Made by a program: the position numbers and the translations under genes. Source: a virus. Taken from it: 64,000 nt of DNA. The first letter of the stretch is position 1. Each line of letters starts with the position of its first letter. The notes under the pieces were generated by a model. It did not search any database and was not told the origin of the DNA. It saw nothing but the letters and a program-made list of their open reading frames with translations. The stretch lies in the IMG/VR virus record IMGVR_UViG_3300029448_000003, positions 1 to 64,000 of that record, one strand, 5' to 3'. Positions 26,646-35,809 of this stretch are shown piece by piece.

Positions 26646-28237
26646 TGGCACAGTTTAAAGCATTTAAACCAGAAGCAATGGAAAAGATTGCTCGTTCAAT
26701 GGGTCATCAAGGTGACATGAATACATTTCAACAGTTCCTTGTATCAAATCCAAATAAAAAAAGCATGATGGATACATATGAATTACAAGCAAAGTACATG
26801 GCATTAGGTGGTGTAGTTAGAAAAATGCAAGAAGGTGGAGACACTACCGAAGGAGATAATACTGAAGGTGGTGGTCTTATGGATGATACTATTGATAATA
26901 TTAACAACCCACAAGCTCCTAACAATACAGAGTTAAATCCTAAAAAACTTGGAGACTCAGATGATGATAGTCAAACAATGAAAAAGGGAACAGGAGATAT
27001 AGATAAAGATGTTAATATTGAAACTAAACAAGGGGACACAGAAACAGCTGCTGACGCAGGTAAAATATATGCTGAAACATATGAAGCCACACAAGTAAAA
27101 GATAAAACTCCTAAAGCAGAAACAAAAACAACAAGTGTATCTGATGAAATGCTAGTAAAGGCTGCTCAAGGAAAACTCACAGATGAAGAAAGAGCAACGT
27201 ATGAAGCGGCATTAAAGGCTGGACAAGCAGAAGTAACACGTAAGGCTACAGTTCAAGGTCAACTTGAAGAGATGAATAAAAATATAGAAGATGGTTCAAT
27301 ACCTTCTTACGCTACTGCTGCAGTAAGAGCGGCAATGAATGCAATGGCATCTCGTGGTTTAGGTGCAAGTAGCATGGCTACTGGTGCTATGATAAATGCA
27401 ATTATGGAATCATCTATTCCAATAGCTAAAGCAGATGCTGATACGTACAAAGAGTTTGGATTACAGAATGCAACCAATGCTCAGATGGCTACACTTGCTA
27501 AAGCTGCTGCTTTATCATCACTTAATATTACTAATTTAAATAATAGACAACAAGCTGTAGTAGAAAATGCAAAAACATTTTTAAAGGTTGACCTTGCTAA
27601 TTTAACTAATGCTCAACAGACAGAACTAACAAATGTTCATAACATGGTGCAGACACTTTTATCAGACCAAGCTGCAGACAACGCATCAAAACAATTTAAT
27701 GCTACTTCAGAAAACCAAGTCAATCAATTTATGGCTTCTCTTGTAAGCAACATTGAACAGTTTAATGCATCACAGTTAAACGCTATGGAAACATTTAATG
27801 TTGGTGAAGAAAATGCTATGGAAAAATTTGTAGAAGAACAAGAAAGTTTACGTGAGCAGTTTGAAACAAAGAACCAATTATTAATAGAACAATTTAATGC
27901 TACATGGAAACAACAAATAGTTACAACAGATACAGCAGCTGAAAACTATTCAAACGAATTTAACGCAAAAGCATTACTAGATATATCAAACACAGCCTAT
28001 GCTAATATGTGGTCACATATGAGTGACATGATGGAATGGGCATGGACTAGTGGTGAGAGTGGCAAAGATAGAGTACATGAAATAACGTTAGCTAACATTG
28101 ATGCTAAACTAAGAACAGAACTAAAACATCTTGACCTTGATGCAGGTGCATGGGGTGACATCGGAGAGTTTGTATCTAAGATGATGTTTAGTTCATCAAG
28201 TAATACAATGTTTAGTAAAATATTTAGTTTTTTTTAA
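26645..28237 (+). CDS. Internal virion (core) protein, 530 aa
   Basis: Residues 60-140 are acidic and low-complexity. From about 170 the protein is helical and rich in Asn, Gln and Ala with repeated NATNAQ and FNA-type phrases (QFNATSENQVNQF; NQLLIEQFNATW). The location before other large helical proteins at the end of the late arm matches podovirus internal core proteins ejected with DNA. No known enzyme domain. Confidence 0.65.
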   Translation: MAQFKAFKPEAMEKIARSMGHQGDMNTFQQFLVSNPNKKSMMDTYELQAKYMALGGVVRKMQEGGDTTEGDNTEGGGLMDDTIDNINNPQAPNNTELNPKKLGDSDDDSQTMKKGTGDIDKDVNIETKQGDTETAADAGKIYAETYEATQVKDKTPKAETKTTSVSDEMLVKAAQGKLTDEERATYEAALKAGQAEVTRKATVQGQLEEMNKNIEDGSIPSYATAAVRAAMNAMASRGLGASSMATGAMINAIMESSIPIAKADADTYKEFGLQNATNAQMATLAKAAALSSLNITNLNNRQQAVVENAKTFLKVDLANLTNAQQTELTNVHNMVQTLLSDQAADNASKQFNATSENQVNQFMASLVSNIEQFNASQLNAMETFNVGEENAMEKFVEEQESLREQFETKNQLLIEQFNATWKQQIVTTDTAAENYSNEFNAKALLDISNTAYANMWSHMSDMMEWAWTSGESGKDRVHEITLANIDAKLRTELKHLDLDAGAWGDIGEFVSKMMFSSSSNTMFSKIFSFF

Positions 28238-28250
28238 ATAGGAGAAATAT

Positions 28251-28505
28251 ATGTTTGGAAAATCAAAGGCTGCTGAGATAGCTTATCAAAAACTAGTAGC
28301 TATAAAGGCACAGCAATATACGGACTTAAATCCTTCTGATGATTTTAGTGTTGAAAACATGAGAGGATTAGGAAGTAAAAGAATAAAGACTCGTAATCAA
28401 AAAGTCAAACAAAATAAAAAACAAGATGAAATGTTACGTATGGCAAAATTAGCACAACAAATAGAACAAGGATTTAAAAATGGTAATGCAACAACAGATG
28501 GCTAA
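28251..28505 (+). CDS. Small basic helical protein, 84 aa
   Basis: This charged protein (KSKAAEIAYQKLVAIKAQQY; KKQDEMLRMAKLAQQIEQ) has no membrane segment. A good ribosome site (AGGAGAAAT) precedes the ATG. It overlaps the next gene by 26 nt. Its place among internal virion genes suggests a small core or assembly factor. No family recognised. Confidence 0.6.
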   Translation: MFGKSKAAEIAYQKLVAIKAQQYTDLNPSDDFSVENMRGLGSKRIKTRNQKVKQNKKQDEMLRMAKLAQQIEQGFKNGNATTDG

Positions 28506-28989
28506 TAAACCTGAGATAAGACCAACAGGTGCAATTCCCGGACAAGGAATGACAGCAGAAAAACATTCAAGACCTTGGTTAAATCCACCTAAATTAAATA
28601 GTGTTGAAGATACATTAGAGTTTTATCTTGAAAGAATGTTACAAGAAGAAGCAACAATGTCTATGTTGTCTATCATAAAAAGAAAAATGCCGATATCTTT
28701 ATTGGCAGAGTCAATGACTACTGGTGGTGTTATGCAGGGTATACACACTATAGATATAGCTATTCTAGTAAACCCTATTCTTATGGAGTTTATGAAGGGT
28801 ATGGCTGAGAGAGCTAACATTGAATATGTATTAGATTCAAGTATACCTAAAAAAGAAAGAACTAACTTTACTGCTCTTAGAGAAATTATGAATGAAAAAC
28901 TAGAAGCTAGTGAAGAGAAGATAGAAGAGGTTGGAGAAGAAATAAAAAGTCAAGGCTTAATGTCTAGACCAAAGGAGAATATGGAATGA
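28480..28989 (+). CDS. Helical protein of the internal virion cluster, 169 aa
   Basis: After a flexible start (RPTGAIPGQGMTAEKHSRPW), the protein has a conserved-looking core (LEFYLERMLQEEATMSMLSI, then MQGIHTIDIAILVNPILMEF) and an acidic helical tail. The first ATG is kept because AAGGA lies 9 nt upstream, while the ATG at 28498 has no ribosome site. It is probably a structural or assembly protein; function unknown. Confidence 0.65.
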   Translation: MVMQQQMANKPEIRPTGAIPGQGMTAEKHSRPWLNPPKLNSVEDTLEFYLERMLQEEATMSMLSIIKRKMPISLLAESMTTGGVMQGIHTIDIAILVNPILMEFMKGMAERANIEYVLDSSIPKKERTNFTALREIMNEKLEASEEKIEEVGEEIKSQGLMSRPKENME

Positions 28990-31250
28990 GTTTTTTAAAG
29001 TTTGCAGGTGGATTTGCTAGAGGTGCATCCCAAGAAATGGATGAGCGTGACCAAAGGTCAAAGTTAATTGCTGATAGAGCAGTACAACGTTATCTAAATA
29101 AATACGATGAGTGGGAAAAGAATTATAATACAGATGTTAAAGACTATAAAAAGGCTGATACTCAATTAAAATCTGATGCATCTTTTTTAAGTGATGAGCA
29201 AAGAGAAATGGTTCTTGCCGCAGGTCCAGATGGTGTGACTAAATTTTTGGCAGCACTTAAAAGTGATTATACTAAACAACAAAATGCATATCTTGCTAAA
29301 CCTAAAACAGTTGGAAGACCGGGAACTATAGAAAAAAGACCTGCGTTTGACTACACACCTGAAATGAAAGAAGCATTTGTTAATAGAACTTTTACACGTA
29401 CTAATGAATACCTAGAAGCAAAGAAGAATGGTAATCTAGATACACAAATGTATTTAGCAAAAGATTTAGACACACAAGCAAAACTATATGCTCAAGACTT
29501 AAATCCATTTACACCACTAGATAGAGATATTGATGTGATGACAAAGACAATGGAAGAACAATCAGGTGGCATTGGAGTTCCAGTACAATATGTACAGTCT
29601 CAAGTTAGAACACAACTTGCTAATCTTGGTGTAACAAATCCTGAAGTTATAGAGGGAACACTAGGTGGTGGATTAGGTTATAATGCTCCTATATATGAGG
29701 TTATGACTACAAAAGAAATGATACAAAATAAAATGAACTTTCTAAGTATGGTTAATACAGAGACAGACCTAGAGATAAAGAAAGAAGATTATAAATGGAT
29801 GCAAAAACTAAAGCCACTTGAATTTAGTTTACTAAATAAACAAATAAGAAATGCTAATACTCAAGAAGATATAAATCAAATAAGAATACAATCTGAAAAG
29901 ATAGAACTTGAGTATAATAAAATTTTAAAAAGTAAAGATTATGCAACAAAAATAAAGGATTTAGATTTAAGTATTAGAGAACAGCAATTTAATATTAATG
30001 AAGCACAAGAAAAAAGAGCCGTATCTGAATTTAATTCCACTGAAATAGATAGAATATATAATACAGCGTTAGCTACATCAGCTGCATTAACAGTGGAGAT
30101 AGAGCAACTTGCCACAAACCCTAATTCAAACATGGAAGCAATTAAAGAAAAAAGATTACAACTTGCTAACGCTAGAGAAATAATTAAGTCGGTAACAGTA
30201 ACTAAATTATTTGTAGATAATTATGGACAAGATGCTCTTCAAAACGAAACAGATTTAAATGAATATCTTAGTACTCAAGTAGAAGAAAAATTACAAGAAA
30301 GTTTTCACAATACTGCCGAATCAGAAATTACAAACATGGATGGAGCTACTCCTGTAACAACTACAACAGCAAATCCATACTTTATGGTGCGAGATGCAAA
30401 TGGTGAAATGAGAAATGTTTACAAGAATGAAGATACACGGGAATACCAAGAGATAAGAAACAACATAGTAAAAGAAGTTGAGTATGAATTTTTAGCTAGA
30501 TTTGCTAACATATCTGAAGATGGTAAAACAGTAGAGATTAAAGAAGAACATCAATTTAATGAATCGTTAGTAGCAAAAGTACAACAAGTTGCTAGAAAGT
30601 TTATTGGTGAAGGAAATCTTATAGATTTAAATGAGTTTAAAGATAGTCTTATTACATCTAAGATAGATGACTTAGGACCTATTGTTAAACAAATGATTTT
30701 TAATAATGAAAATAAAACAGAAGTAGTAGAAGAGCTAGATACATTTACAAATAATCATAGCGATAGTATAAGGGTATATGATATTTTAAAAATAGATGTA
30801 GAAAGAGAAAGAGAAAAAGGTCAGTTCGGACCTTCAGAAATAATAACTCAGGCAGAGAAAAAAGATGAAGATACTACTATTGCTCAAACTGTACCAAAAA
30901 ACACTAACCTAATAGATAAAGATGAGTTAACTGCATTTCAAAATGATGTAAGAAATCTTTTTGCAGAAAATAACATTGCTACAGCCGTAAGTAGAATTAG
31001 AACAGCGTTAGCTACAGGTTCAGATGGTACTCTTGGTGTTTCTCCGTTGGCTAGATTATATGGGTATTTTGCAGATAATAAAGAAGAGCAAGAGATGAGG
31101 GCTAAAAATAAAGTAGCCTTTGATTGGTGGAACTCTAACAAATCTTCATCACATTTTTTAGATGAAGCTACAAAGGAAGAGTTTGAAGATGCTATCAACG
31201 ACCCAATTAATTACTACTATAATAAGATAGCTACAAAAGAGCAAGAATAA
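28986..31250 (+). CDS. Internal virion protein, 754 aa
   Basis: The large helical, charged protein begins SFLKFAGGFARGASQEMDER, a start type common for podovirus internal core proteins. Long heptad-like stretches run from about 280 to 420. No lysozyme or peptidase motif is seen. With its neighbours (530 and 1107 aa) it probably forms the ejectable core that helps DNA cross the envelope. ATGA overlap with the previous gene. Confidence 0.7.
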   Translation: MSFLKFAGGFARGASQEMDERDQRSKLIADRAVQRYLNKYDEWEKNYNTDVKDYKKADTQLKSDASFLSDEQREMVLAAGPDGVTKFLAALKSDYTKQQNAYLAKPKTVGRPGTIEKRPAFDYTPEMKEAFVNRTFTRTNEYLEAKKNGNLDTQMYLAKDLDTQAKLYAQDLNPFTPLDRDIDVMTKTMEEQSGGIGVPVQYVQSQVRTQLANLGVTNPEVIEGTLGGGLGYNAPIYEVMTTKEMIQNKMNFLSMVNTETDLEIKKEDYKWMQKLKPLEFSLLNKQIRNANTQEDINQIRIQSEKIELEYNKILKSKDYATKIKDLDLSIREQQFNINEAQEKRAVSEFNSTEIDRIYNTALATSAALTVEIEQLATNPNSNMEAIKEKRLQLANAREIIKSVTVTKLFVDNYGQDALQNETDLNEYLSTQVEEKLQESFHNTAESEITNMDGATPVTTTTANPYFMVRDANGEMRNVYKNEDTREYQEIRNNIVKEVEYEFLARFANISEDGKTVEIKEEHQFNESLVAKVQQVARKFIGEGNLIDLNEFKDSLITSKIDDLGPIVKQMIFNNENKTEVVEELDTFTNNHSDSIRVYDILKIDVEREREKGQFGPSEIITQAEKKDEDTTIAQTVPKNTNLIDKDELTAFQNDVRNLFAENNIATAVSRIRTALATGSDGTLGVSPLARLYGYFADNKEEQEMRAKNKVAFDWWNSNKSSSHFLDEATKEEFEDAINDPINYYYNKIATKEQE

Positions 31251-31251
31251 T

Positions 31252-34200
31252 ATGGGAGCATTGTTAGATAAATATCTAGGAAAAACTACAGAGTCACAGA
31301 CACCTCTTATTAATTCATATAAGATGAAACAGTCATCTAATCTTTACAGTGATAAGCCTATATCAAGTATAGGAGAATGGGCAAATGACGATGAGCGTAT
31401 GGGTAGGTTGTCTACCTATATGACATCTCGCTTTGGAGAGAATGGTGACAAAAGAGAGAATGAATCAAACGAAGACTATGTTAAAAGATTTCTAACACAT
31501 ATGCGTAAGATGGAGTTTAATAGTATAGGTATTATGGGTCAGATAGACTACTTACGTGGAGCAGATGAAGAAAAGCGTAGACGTTTTGGTTCTCTTATGG
31601 ATGACTATAACAGCCTTCCCGGAATGGGGAAACAAGGTGGTGATACTGTAGCTAAAACTACTTGGGATGTTACAAAAGCAATAGCACTTGACCCTATTAA
31701 TCTTTTAGGTTTTGGATTTGCAAAACTTGGAACTGCTTTAGTAGGAAGAGTAGCTGCTAAAGAAGGATTAAAAAGATTTATACCTAAGAATGCTATGAGT
31801 AAATCCATGTTTAAAAAACTTCCTGCCATTAAGGGTGCAACCGGTGGTGCAACTATTGGTGCTATTGATAGTGCAATGTATAATTTAGGTGGGCAAGAGA
31901 TAACAAGAAAATCCTATGCAACAGACATATATACAGGTGAACAAAAAACACCAGAGTCTGAGATTGATATGGCATCTGTAGCATTTGATACTGTACTAGG
32001 TGCAGGTATAGGTGGTGCTTTTGGTGCAGGTATTGGTACTTTAGTAGGGAAACAAGCTAGGAAAAGTAAATACAAATCTATCTTACAGCAACGTGCTAAC
32101 AGAGCAATGGATGATGCAGACAATGAAGCTACGGATGCAATCAAAGGACCTATCACAGATGCAGAAAGAAACTGGCTAAATGGTTTAGAAAAGTATGACC
32201 CTAAAAAAGGTAAGGATATACTACAGCAACAGATTAAAGTAGGTAAGAATGCTTATGTAGATGCAAGAGTATTACTAGATGTAAGTAGAAAGATGGTTAA
32301 GGTTGTTGAAAATGTTACAAGAGAGCAAGCTGCTATTGGTGCTCCTATTACTCTTATAACACGAACAGCTAACAATCAGAAGGTAAGTGATACAGTTTTT
32401 AATATTATTAATAATGTTGATACTATAGATAAAGATGTATTACAAAAAGCCTTACGTAAAAGTAAGGTAAAAGAAAAGAATTTCTTAGAGTTCCTTGCAA
32501 GTAATGAAGAGTTTGCACATGCTCAAAAGAAATCTCTTAGTGATGCAGCTAAAGAGATGGCAGGGTATAGTAATCTAGGTAAGTTGAAAAAACAATTACT
32601 AGAGATAGACCCAAGTATTAAGAAAAGAATGGAAGAATTATTTGGTGAAACAGATGATGTAACAAGTAATATAGGTTCATTTTATAAAATGTTTCAACGT
32701 CTTGATAGAGAACGTAGAGCATTGATGGTGACACAGGTAGCTACAACTGCACGTAACGTTGCTACAGGTTTAGCTGTAATTACTTTTGAAACACTTGCCA
32801 ATACATTAGAGTCTACCATAATGCATGGTGGTAAAGCATTTAAATCTTTATTAACAGAGGGTGGTTCAAGTAAAGGATTTCAAAAGGGATTAGAAAATTG
32901 GACAAAGGATAGCTTTGGTCTTATAGAATTATTAGCTAGACAAAATAAATCAGGTGAAATGTCTCAGCTAATGTTGAAAGATAACCCTCGTCTTAACAGT
33001 ATACTGTTTCGTCAGCTTCAAGAGGTTGGAGCAGATGAAGTTCAAACACTATCTTCTTTTAGTAAGATGATGAACATTTTAAATATAACACAAGATGCTG
33101 TATTTAGAAGAGCTTTCTTTTCATATGACATGGATAAGAAACTACGTAGGGCAGGTTATTCTTTTGAAGATATGGCTACTGAAGGTAAAGGTTTAACAGT
33201 TAAAGAAATGCGTGGTAGTATGGAGTATGCATTAAAGAATACTTTTGCTATGATGCCAAGAAGTGGACCAGCCTATCACTTTGTAAAGTTTGTTGAATCA
33301 TTTCCAATGGTCCCAGTAATTGGTACAGGTGAATTTCCTTTCGCAAGATTTATGGCAAACGCAATGGCATTTCAATTAAAGTATAGTCCATTGAATGGTG
33401 CTTATGGATTGTATCAAGGTTCAGTAGCAACTGTAATGAAAGGATTGGGAAAAGAAGTTAGTCCTGCACAATGGTTAGAAGTTAGGGATAGACTATCAAA
33501 AGGTATGGTAGGTACAGCAGCTCTTATGTCAGCCATTCATTATAGAGAAAAGAATCAAGACACAGAGTGGTATAATATAAAGGCATCAGATGGTAGAACA
33601 ATTGACATGCGACCATTCTTTCCTGCCGCACCATACTTTATTGTAGCAGATATGATTGTCAAAGAGGGCAATGGTGAGCTTGATAAGATGTCAGGTAGAG
33701 ATTTTATTGATGGGTTTACTGGTGCTCAGTTTAGAGCAGGAGCTGCATCATATACTGTGGATAAGTTTTATGAGATAATGGGTTCAGAAGAAGGACTAGA
33801 AGGTGTAAGTGGTGAGAGATTAGGAGAGCTTGTTGGTGGATATGTTGGTGAGTTAACTGGTGGTTATCTAACTCCTCTTCGTGTTACTAAAGATATAGTT
33901 GCTGCCTTTGATGAAGAAGAAGCTATTGTTAGAGACTCGTCTATGGTAGAGGGACAAGGATGGAAAGAACGTGGTGTTCATGCCTTTCTAAATAAAATAC
34001 AAAAGGGTGTTCCTTTTTGGTCACAATCAATGCCTGAGTTTGAATCTCCTGTAAGAGGAGATAAGGCAATGACACAATCTCCTATACTTGGACAGATGTT
34101 AGGTCTACGATTTAGAGAACGTGCTAACCCAGCTGAATCTGAACTAGTAAGACTAGGGTATAAAACCTTTGAGATTCAACCTTCAACAGGTGATAAAGCT

Positions 34201-34575
34201 GCAGATATGTATGTTAAACGTGAGCTAGGTCCTCTTGTAGAAACATATATTGGTAACTTAATTGAGTCAGACCAATATAAAAATGCATCAGAGCCAAAGA
34301 AACTTGCTCTTGCTAAAAACTATTTGAAAGAGTTACGTTCTATTGCAAAAGAGTTTGGAGCATTCAATGCTAAACAAGATGCTCAAATAGAAGGGAAAGC
34401 CTTTACTCCATTTGATAGAACACAATGGCTAAGACTTCCCCGTAATGCACGTAAACTAGCTAATCAATGGTTTAAGAAAAAGAACAATGGTAAAACTGTA
34501 GAAGAGCTAGGTCAATATAGAAAGGGAGCTTATATAGGAAGACTCCTTGCTAGGAAACCACAGCTATCAAAGTAG
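31252..34575 (+). CDS. Large internal virion / DNA ejection protein, 1107 aa
   Basis: This is the last gene of the late arm and the second largest. Residues 50-95 (MTSRFGENGDKRENESNEDY) and the Gly-rich hydrophobic segments at about 193-210 and 245-266 (LGAGIGGAFGAGIGTLVG) could insert into membranes. The size and place match the gp16-like ejection proteins of podoviruses, but no transglycosylase motif is visible. It meets the leftward arm head-on; the two stops are 6 nt apart. Confidence 0.7.
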   Translation: MGALLDKYLGKTTESQTPLINSYKMKQSSNLYSDKPISSIGEWANDDERMGRLSTYMTSRFGENGDKRENESNEDYVKRFLTHMRKMEFNSIGIMGQIDYLRGADEEKRRRFGSLMDDYNSLPGMGKQGGDTVAKTTWDVTKAIALDPINLLGFGFAKLGTALVGRVAAKEGLKRFIPKNAMSKSMFKKLPAIKGATGGATIGAIDSAMYNLGGQEITRKSYATDIYTGEQKTPESEIDMASVAFDTVLGAGIGGAFGAGIGTLVGKQARKSKYKSILQQRANRAMDDADNEATDAIKGPITDAERNWLNGLEKYDPKKGKDILQQQIKVGKNAYVDARVLLDVSRKMVKVVENVTREQAAIGAPITLITRTANNQKVSDTVFNIINNVDTIDKDVLQKALRKSKVKEKNFLEFLASNEEFAHAQKKSLSDAAKEMAGYSNLGKLKKQLLEIDPSIKKRMEELFGETDDVTSNIGSFYKMFQRLDRERRALMVTQVATTARNVATGLAVITFETLANTLESTIMHGGKAFKSLLTEGGSSKGFQKGLENWTKDSFGLIELLARQNKSGEMSQLMLKDNPRLNSILFRQLQEVGADEVQTLSSFSKMMNILNITQDAVFRRAFFSYDMDKKLRRAGYSFEDMATEGKGLTVKEMRGSMEYALKNTFAMMPRSGPAYHFVKFVESFPMVPVIGTGEFPFARFMANAMAFQLKYSPLNGAYGLYQGSVATVMKGLGKEVSPAQWLEVRDRLSKGMVGTAALMSAIHYREKNQDTEWYNIKASDGRTIDMRPFFPAAPYFIVADMIVKEGNGELDKMSGRDFIDGFTGAQFRAGAASYTVDKFYEIMGSEEGLEGVSGERLGELVGGYVGELTGGYLTPLRVTKDIVAAFDEEEAIVRDSSMVEGQGWKERGVHAFLNKIQKGVPFWSQSMPEFESPVRGDKAMTQSPILGQMLGLRFRERANPAESELVRLGYKTFEIQPSTGDKAADMYVKRELGPLVETYIGNLIESDQYKNASEPKKLALAKNYLKELRSIAKEFGAFNAKQDAQIEGKAFTPFDRTQWLRLPRNARKLANQWFKKKNNGKTVEELGQYRKGAYIGRLLARKPQLSK

Positions 34576-34588
34576 GTAGTACTACCTA
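34573..34588. terminator. 16-bp perfect palindrome spanning the two convergent stops
   Basis: TAGGTAGTACTACCTA contains the TAG stop of the rightward gene (34573-34575) and, on the other strand, the TAG stop of the leftward gene (34582-34584). Such a site can fold in RNA from both strands. It lacks a T-run, so a role as bidirectional terminator is only tentative. Confidence 0.35.
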
Positions 34589-34956
34589 TTATCTCCACTA
34601 CCACCTAACACACCTCTTTTCTTTCTAGACTGTAATTTTTCTAAATTGTTTTCCATTATCTTACCCAAATCAGAATCTAAGTAATCAGCTAACATAGCAC
34701 AGTACCATAACACATCACCTATTTCATTTGGTAAATCAGTTTTCCAATTAGAAGATGGTATATTATCCCTAATAATTTTCTTTATTTTATTGGCAATCTC
34801 GCCAGACTCCCCCACCAAACCTAACGATAAATATTCTAAGGCTTTATCTCTTGGAAATATTGCAGTCTCTTTTGCTTTTGATTGATACGTACTTGCCATA
34901 ATAGTGCTTTTGTTTTTATTTTCCATAAATTTATTTACTTCTTCCTCTAGTTTCAT
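34582..34956 (-). CDS. mazG: MazG-like nucleotide pyrophosphohydrolase
   Basis: The enzyme hydrolyses NTPs or (p)ppGpp-type nucleotides to monophosphates. The four-helix signature is visible: LGLVGESGEIANKIKKI gives the ExxE part and LPNEIGDVLWYCAMLADYL gives the ExxD part. The start is set at the ATG preceded by AAAAAGG; an upstream ATG at 34998 would overlap the previous gene more. It is the last gene of the leftward arm. Phage MazG proteins often lie with nucleotide metabolism genes such as RNR, as here. Confidence 0.85.
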   Translation of the reverse strand: MKLEEEVNKFMENKNKSTIMASTYQSKAKETAIFPRDKALEYLSLGLVGESGEIANKIKKIIRDNIPSSNWKTDLPNEIGDVLWYCAMLADYLDSDLGKIMENNLEKLQSRKKRGVLGGSGDNR

Positions 34957-35143
34957 AGTGTTTAACCTTTTTGAGTTGGGCATAAAATGCCGAATCAAAT
35001 CCTCGTTGCCATTCTCTATGTTGCATAGTGTTTAAATGGTAAGGTGTTCTTGTATAGCCACGATAGAATGCACCTCTACCCTTGTTAAATTGGATAGGTA
35101 AAGGTGCATCGTATTTAGACAGTCCGTACTTACGCTTTGCCAT
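34931..35143 (-). CDS. Small basic protein, RMF-like pattern
   Basis: The 70-residue protein is basic and aromatic. The segment GRGAFYRGYTRTPYHLNTMQ followed by EWQRGFDSAFYAQLKK resembles the ribosome modulation factor/CrpP-type pattern (G-A-G..P....W..GF..A). That similarity is weak and I do not assign the function. It overlaps both neighbours by a few bases in the leftward operon. Confidence 0.6.
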   Translation of the reverse strand: MAKRKYGLSKYDAPLPIQFNKGRGAFYRGYTRTPYHLNTMQHREWQRGFDSAFYAQLKKVKHYETRGRSK

Positions 35144-35387
35144 CTTTTTTCTCTTCGGCTTTAGGTTCAGCAGGTGGTTGAAAGTATCGTTGAATACAGC
35201 CTATCTTATCATGGTAGTCTGCTATCTTACCCAACTCTACTTCAATGGCTTCTTGAATATCTTGGTGATTGTCAGCGACACCACCTATGCCAGCAGGATT
35301 AGTAAGCAATACTTCTACGTTAGCTACGTGTTTGTTTAGCATACCTGTGTAGTATGCTAATTGTGCGTTAAGCAATAATTTTCTCAT
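35130..35387 (-). CDS. Small phage protein with 'NPAGIGG' motif, 85 aa
   Basis: The protein is helical with a conserved-looking loop (LLTNPAGIGGVADNHQDIQE) followed by AIEVELGKIADYHDKIGCI and an acidic/basic low-complexity tail. The NPxGIG...I..E..K motif is found in many small phage proteins of unknown role. It overlaps both neighbours, which suggests translational coupling. Confidence 0.7.
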   Translation of the reverse strand: MRKLLLNAQLAYYTGMLNKHVANVEVLLTNPAGIGGVADNHQDIQEAIEVELGKIADYHDKIGCIQRYFQPPAEPKAEEKKDGKA

Positions 35388-35808
35388 TTGTTTTTCCTTT
35401 CTCTGAAAATGCTTTTATTACGTCTGATGAAAACAATTGTTTTATATTTAGTAGATACATCTTAGATGCTAGATGGTCTCCACCACGAACTGTTTTCTTA
35501 TAATCTAAATTGTTAATAATAGATTTTAGATTATCTGTTTTAAAGACAAGAGTTGCAAATGTATCTTCACCAATGCATAGGTTATGAAACCAATAGTCTG
35601 CTTCCGTACTACTGATGCCACTTGGTTTTCCATAAGACTCATACTCAATTGCAATATTGCCAGTCTTTTGCCATATATCTCTTTCACTTTTTACCTCAAT
35701 CTTTTTATCTTGTAACATATCTAATATTAATTTTTCCCGTACTTGTCCATACTGTAAATCAATATCAAACTTTTTTCTATCCTCTGTTTTGGGTTGCGTT
35801 GTATTCAT
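35368..35808 (-). CDS. PD-(D/E)XK superfamily nuclease-like protein
   Basis: Residues 34-40 (DKKIEVK) and 43-70 (RDIWQKTGNIAIEYESYGKP, then SGISSTEADYW) fit the core of small PD-(D/E)XK proteins, with Glu38-x-Lys40 and Glu56 as likely active-site residues. Such proteins in phages may cut host or phage DNA or process branched DNA. It follows the RNR gene with a ribosome site AAAGGAG. The substrate is unknown. Confidence 0.65.
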   Translation of the reverse strand: MNTTQPKTEDRKKFDIDLQYGQVREKLILDMLQDKKIEVKSERDIWQKTGNIAIEYESYGKPSGISSTEADYWFHNLCIGEDTFATLVFKTDNLKSIINNLDYKKTVRGGDHLASKMYLLNIKQLFSSDVIKAFSEKGKTNEKIIA

Positions 35809-35809
35809 A

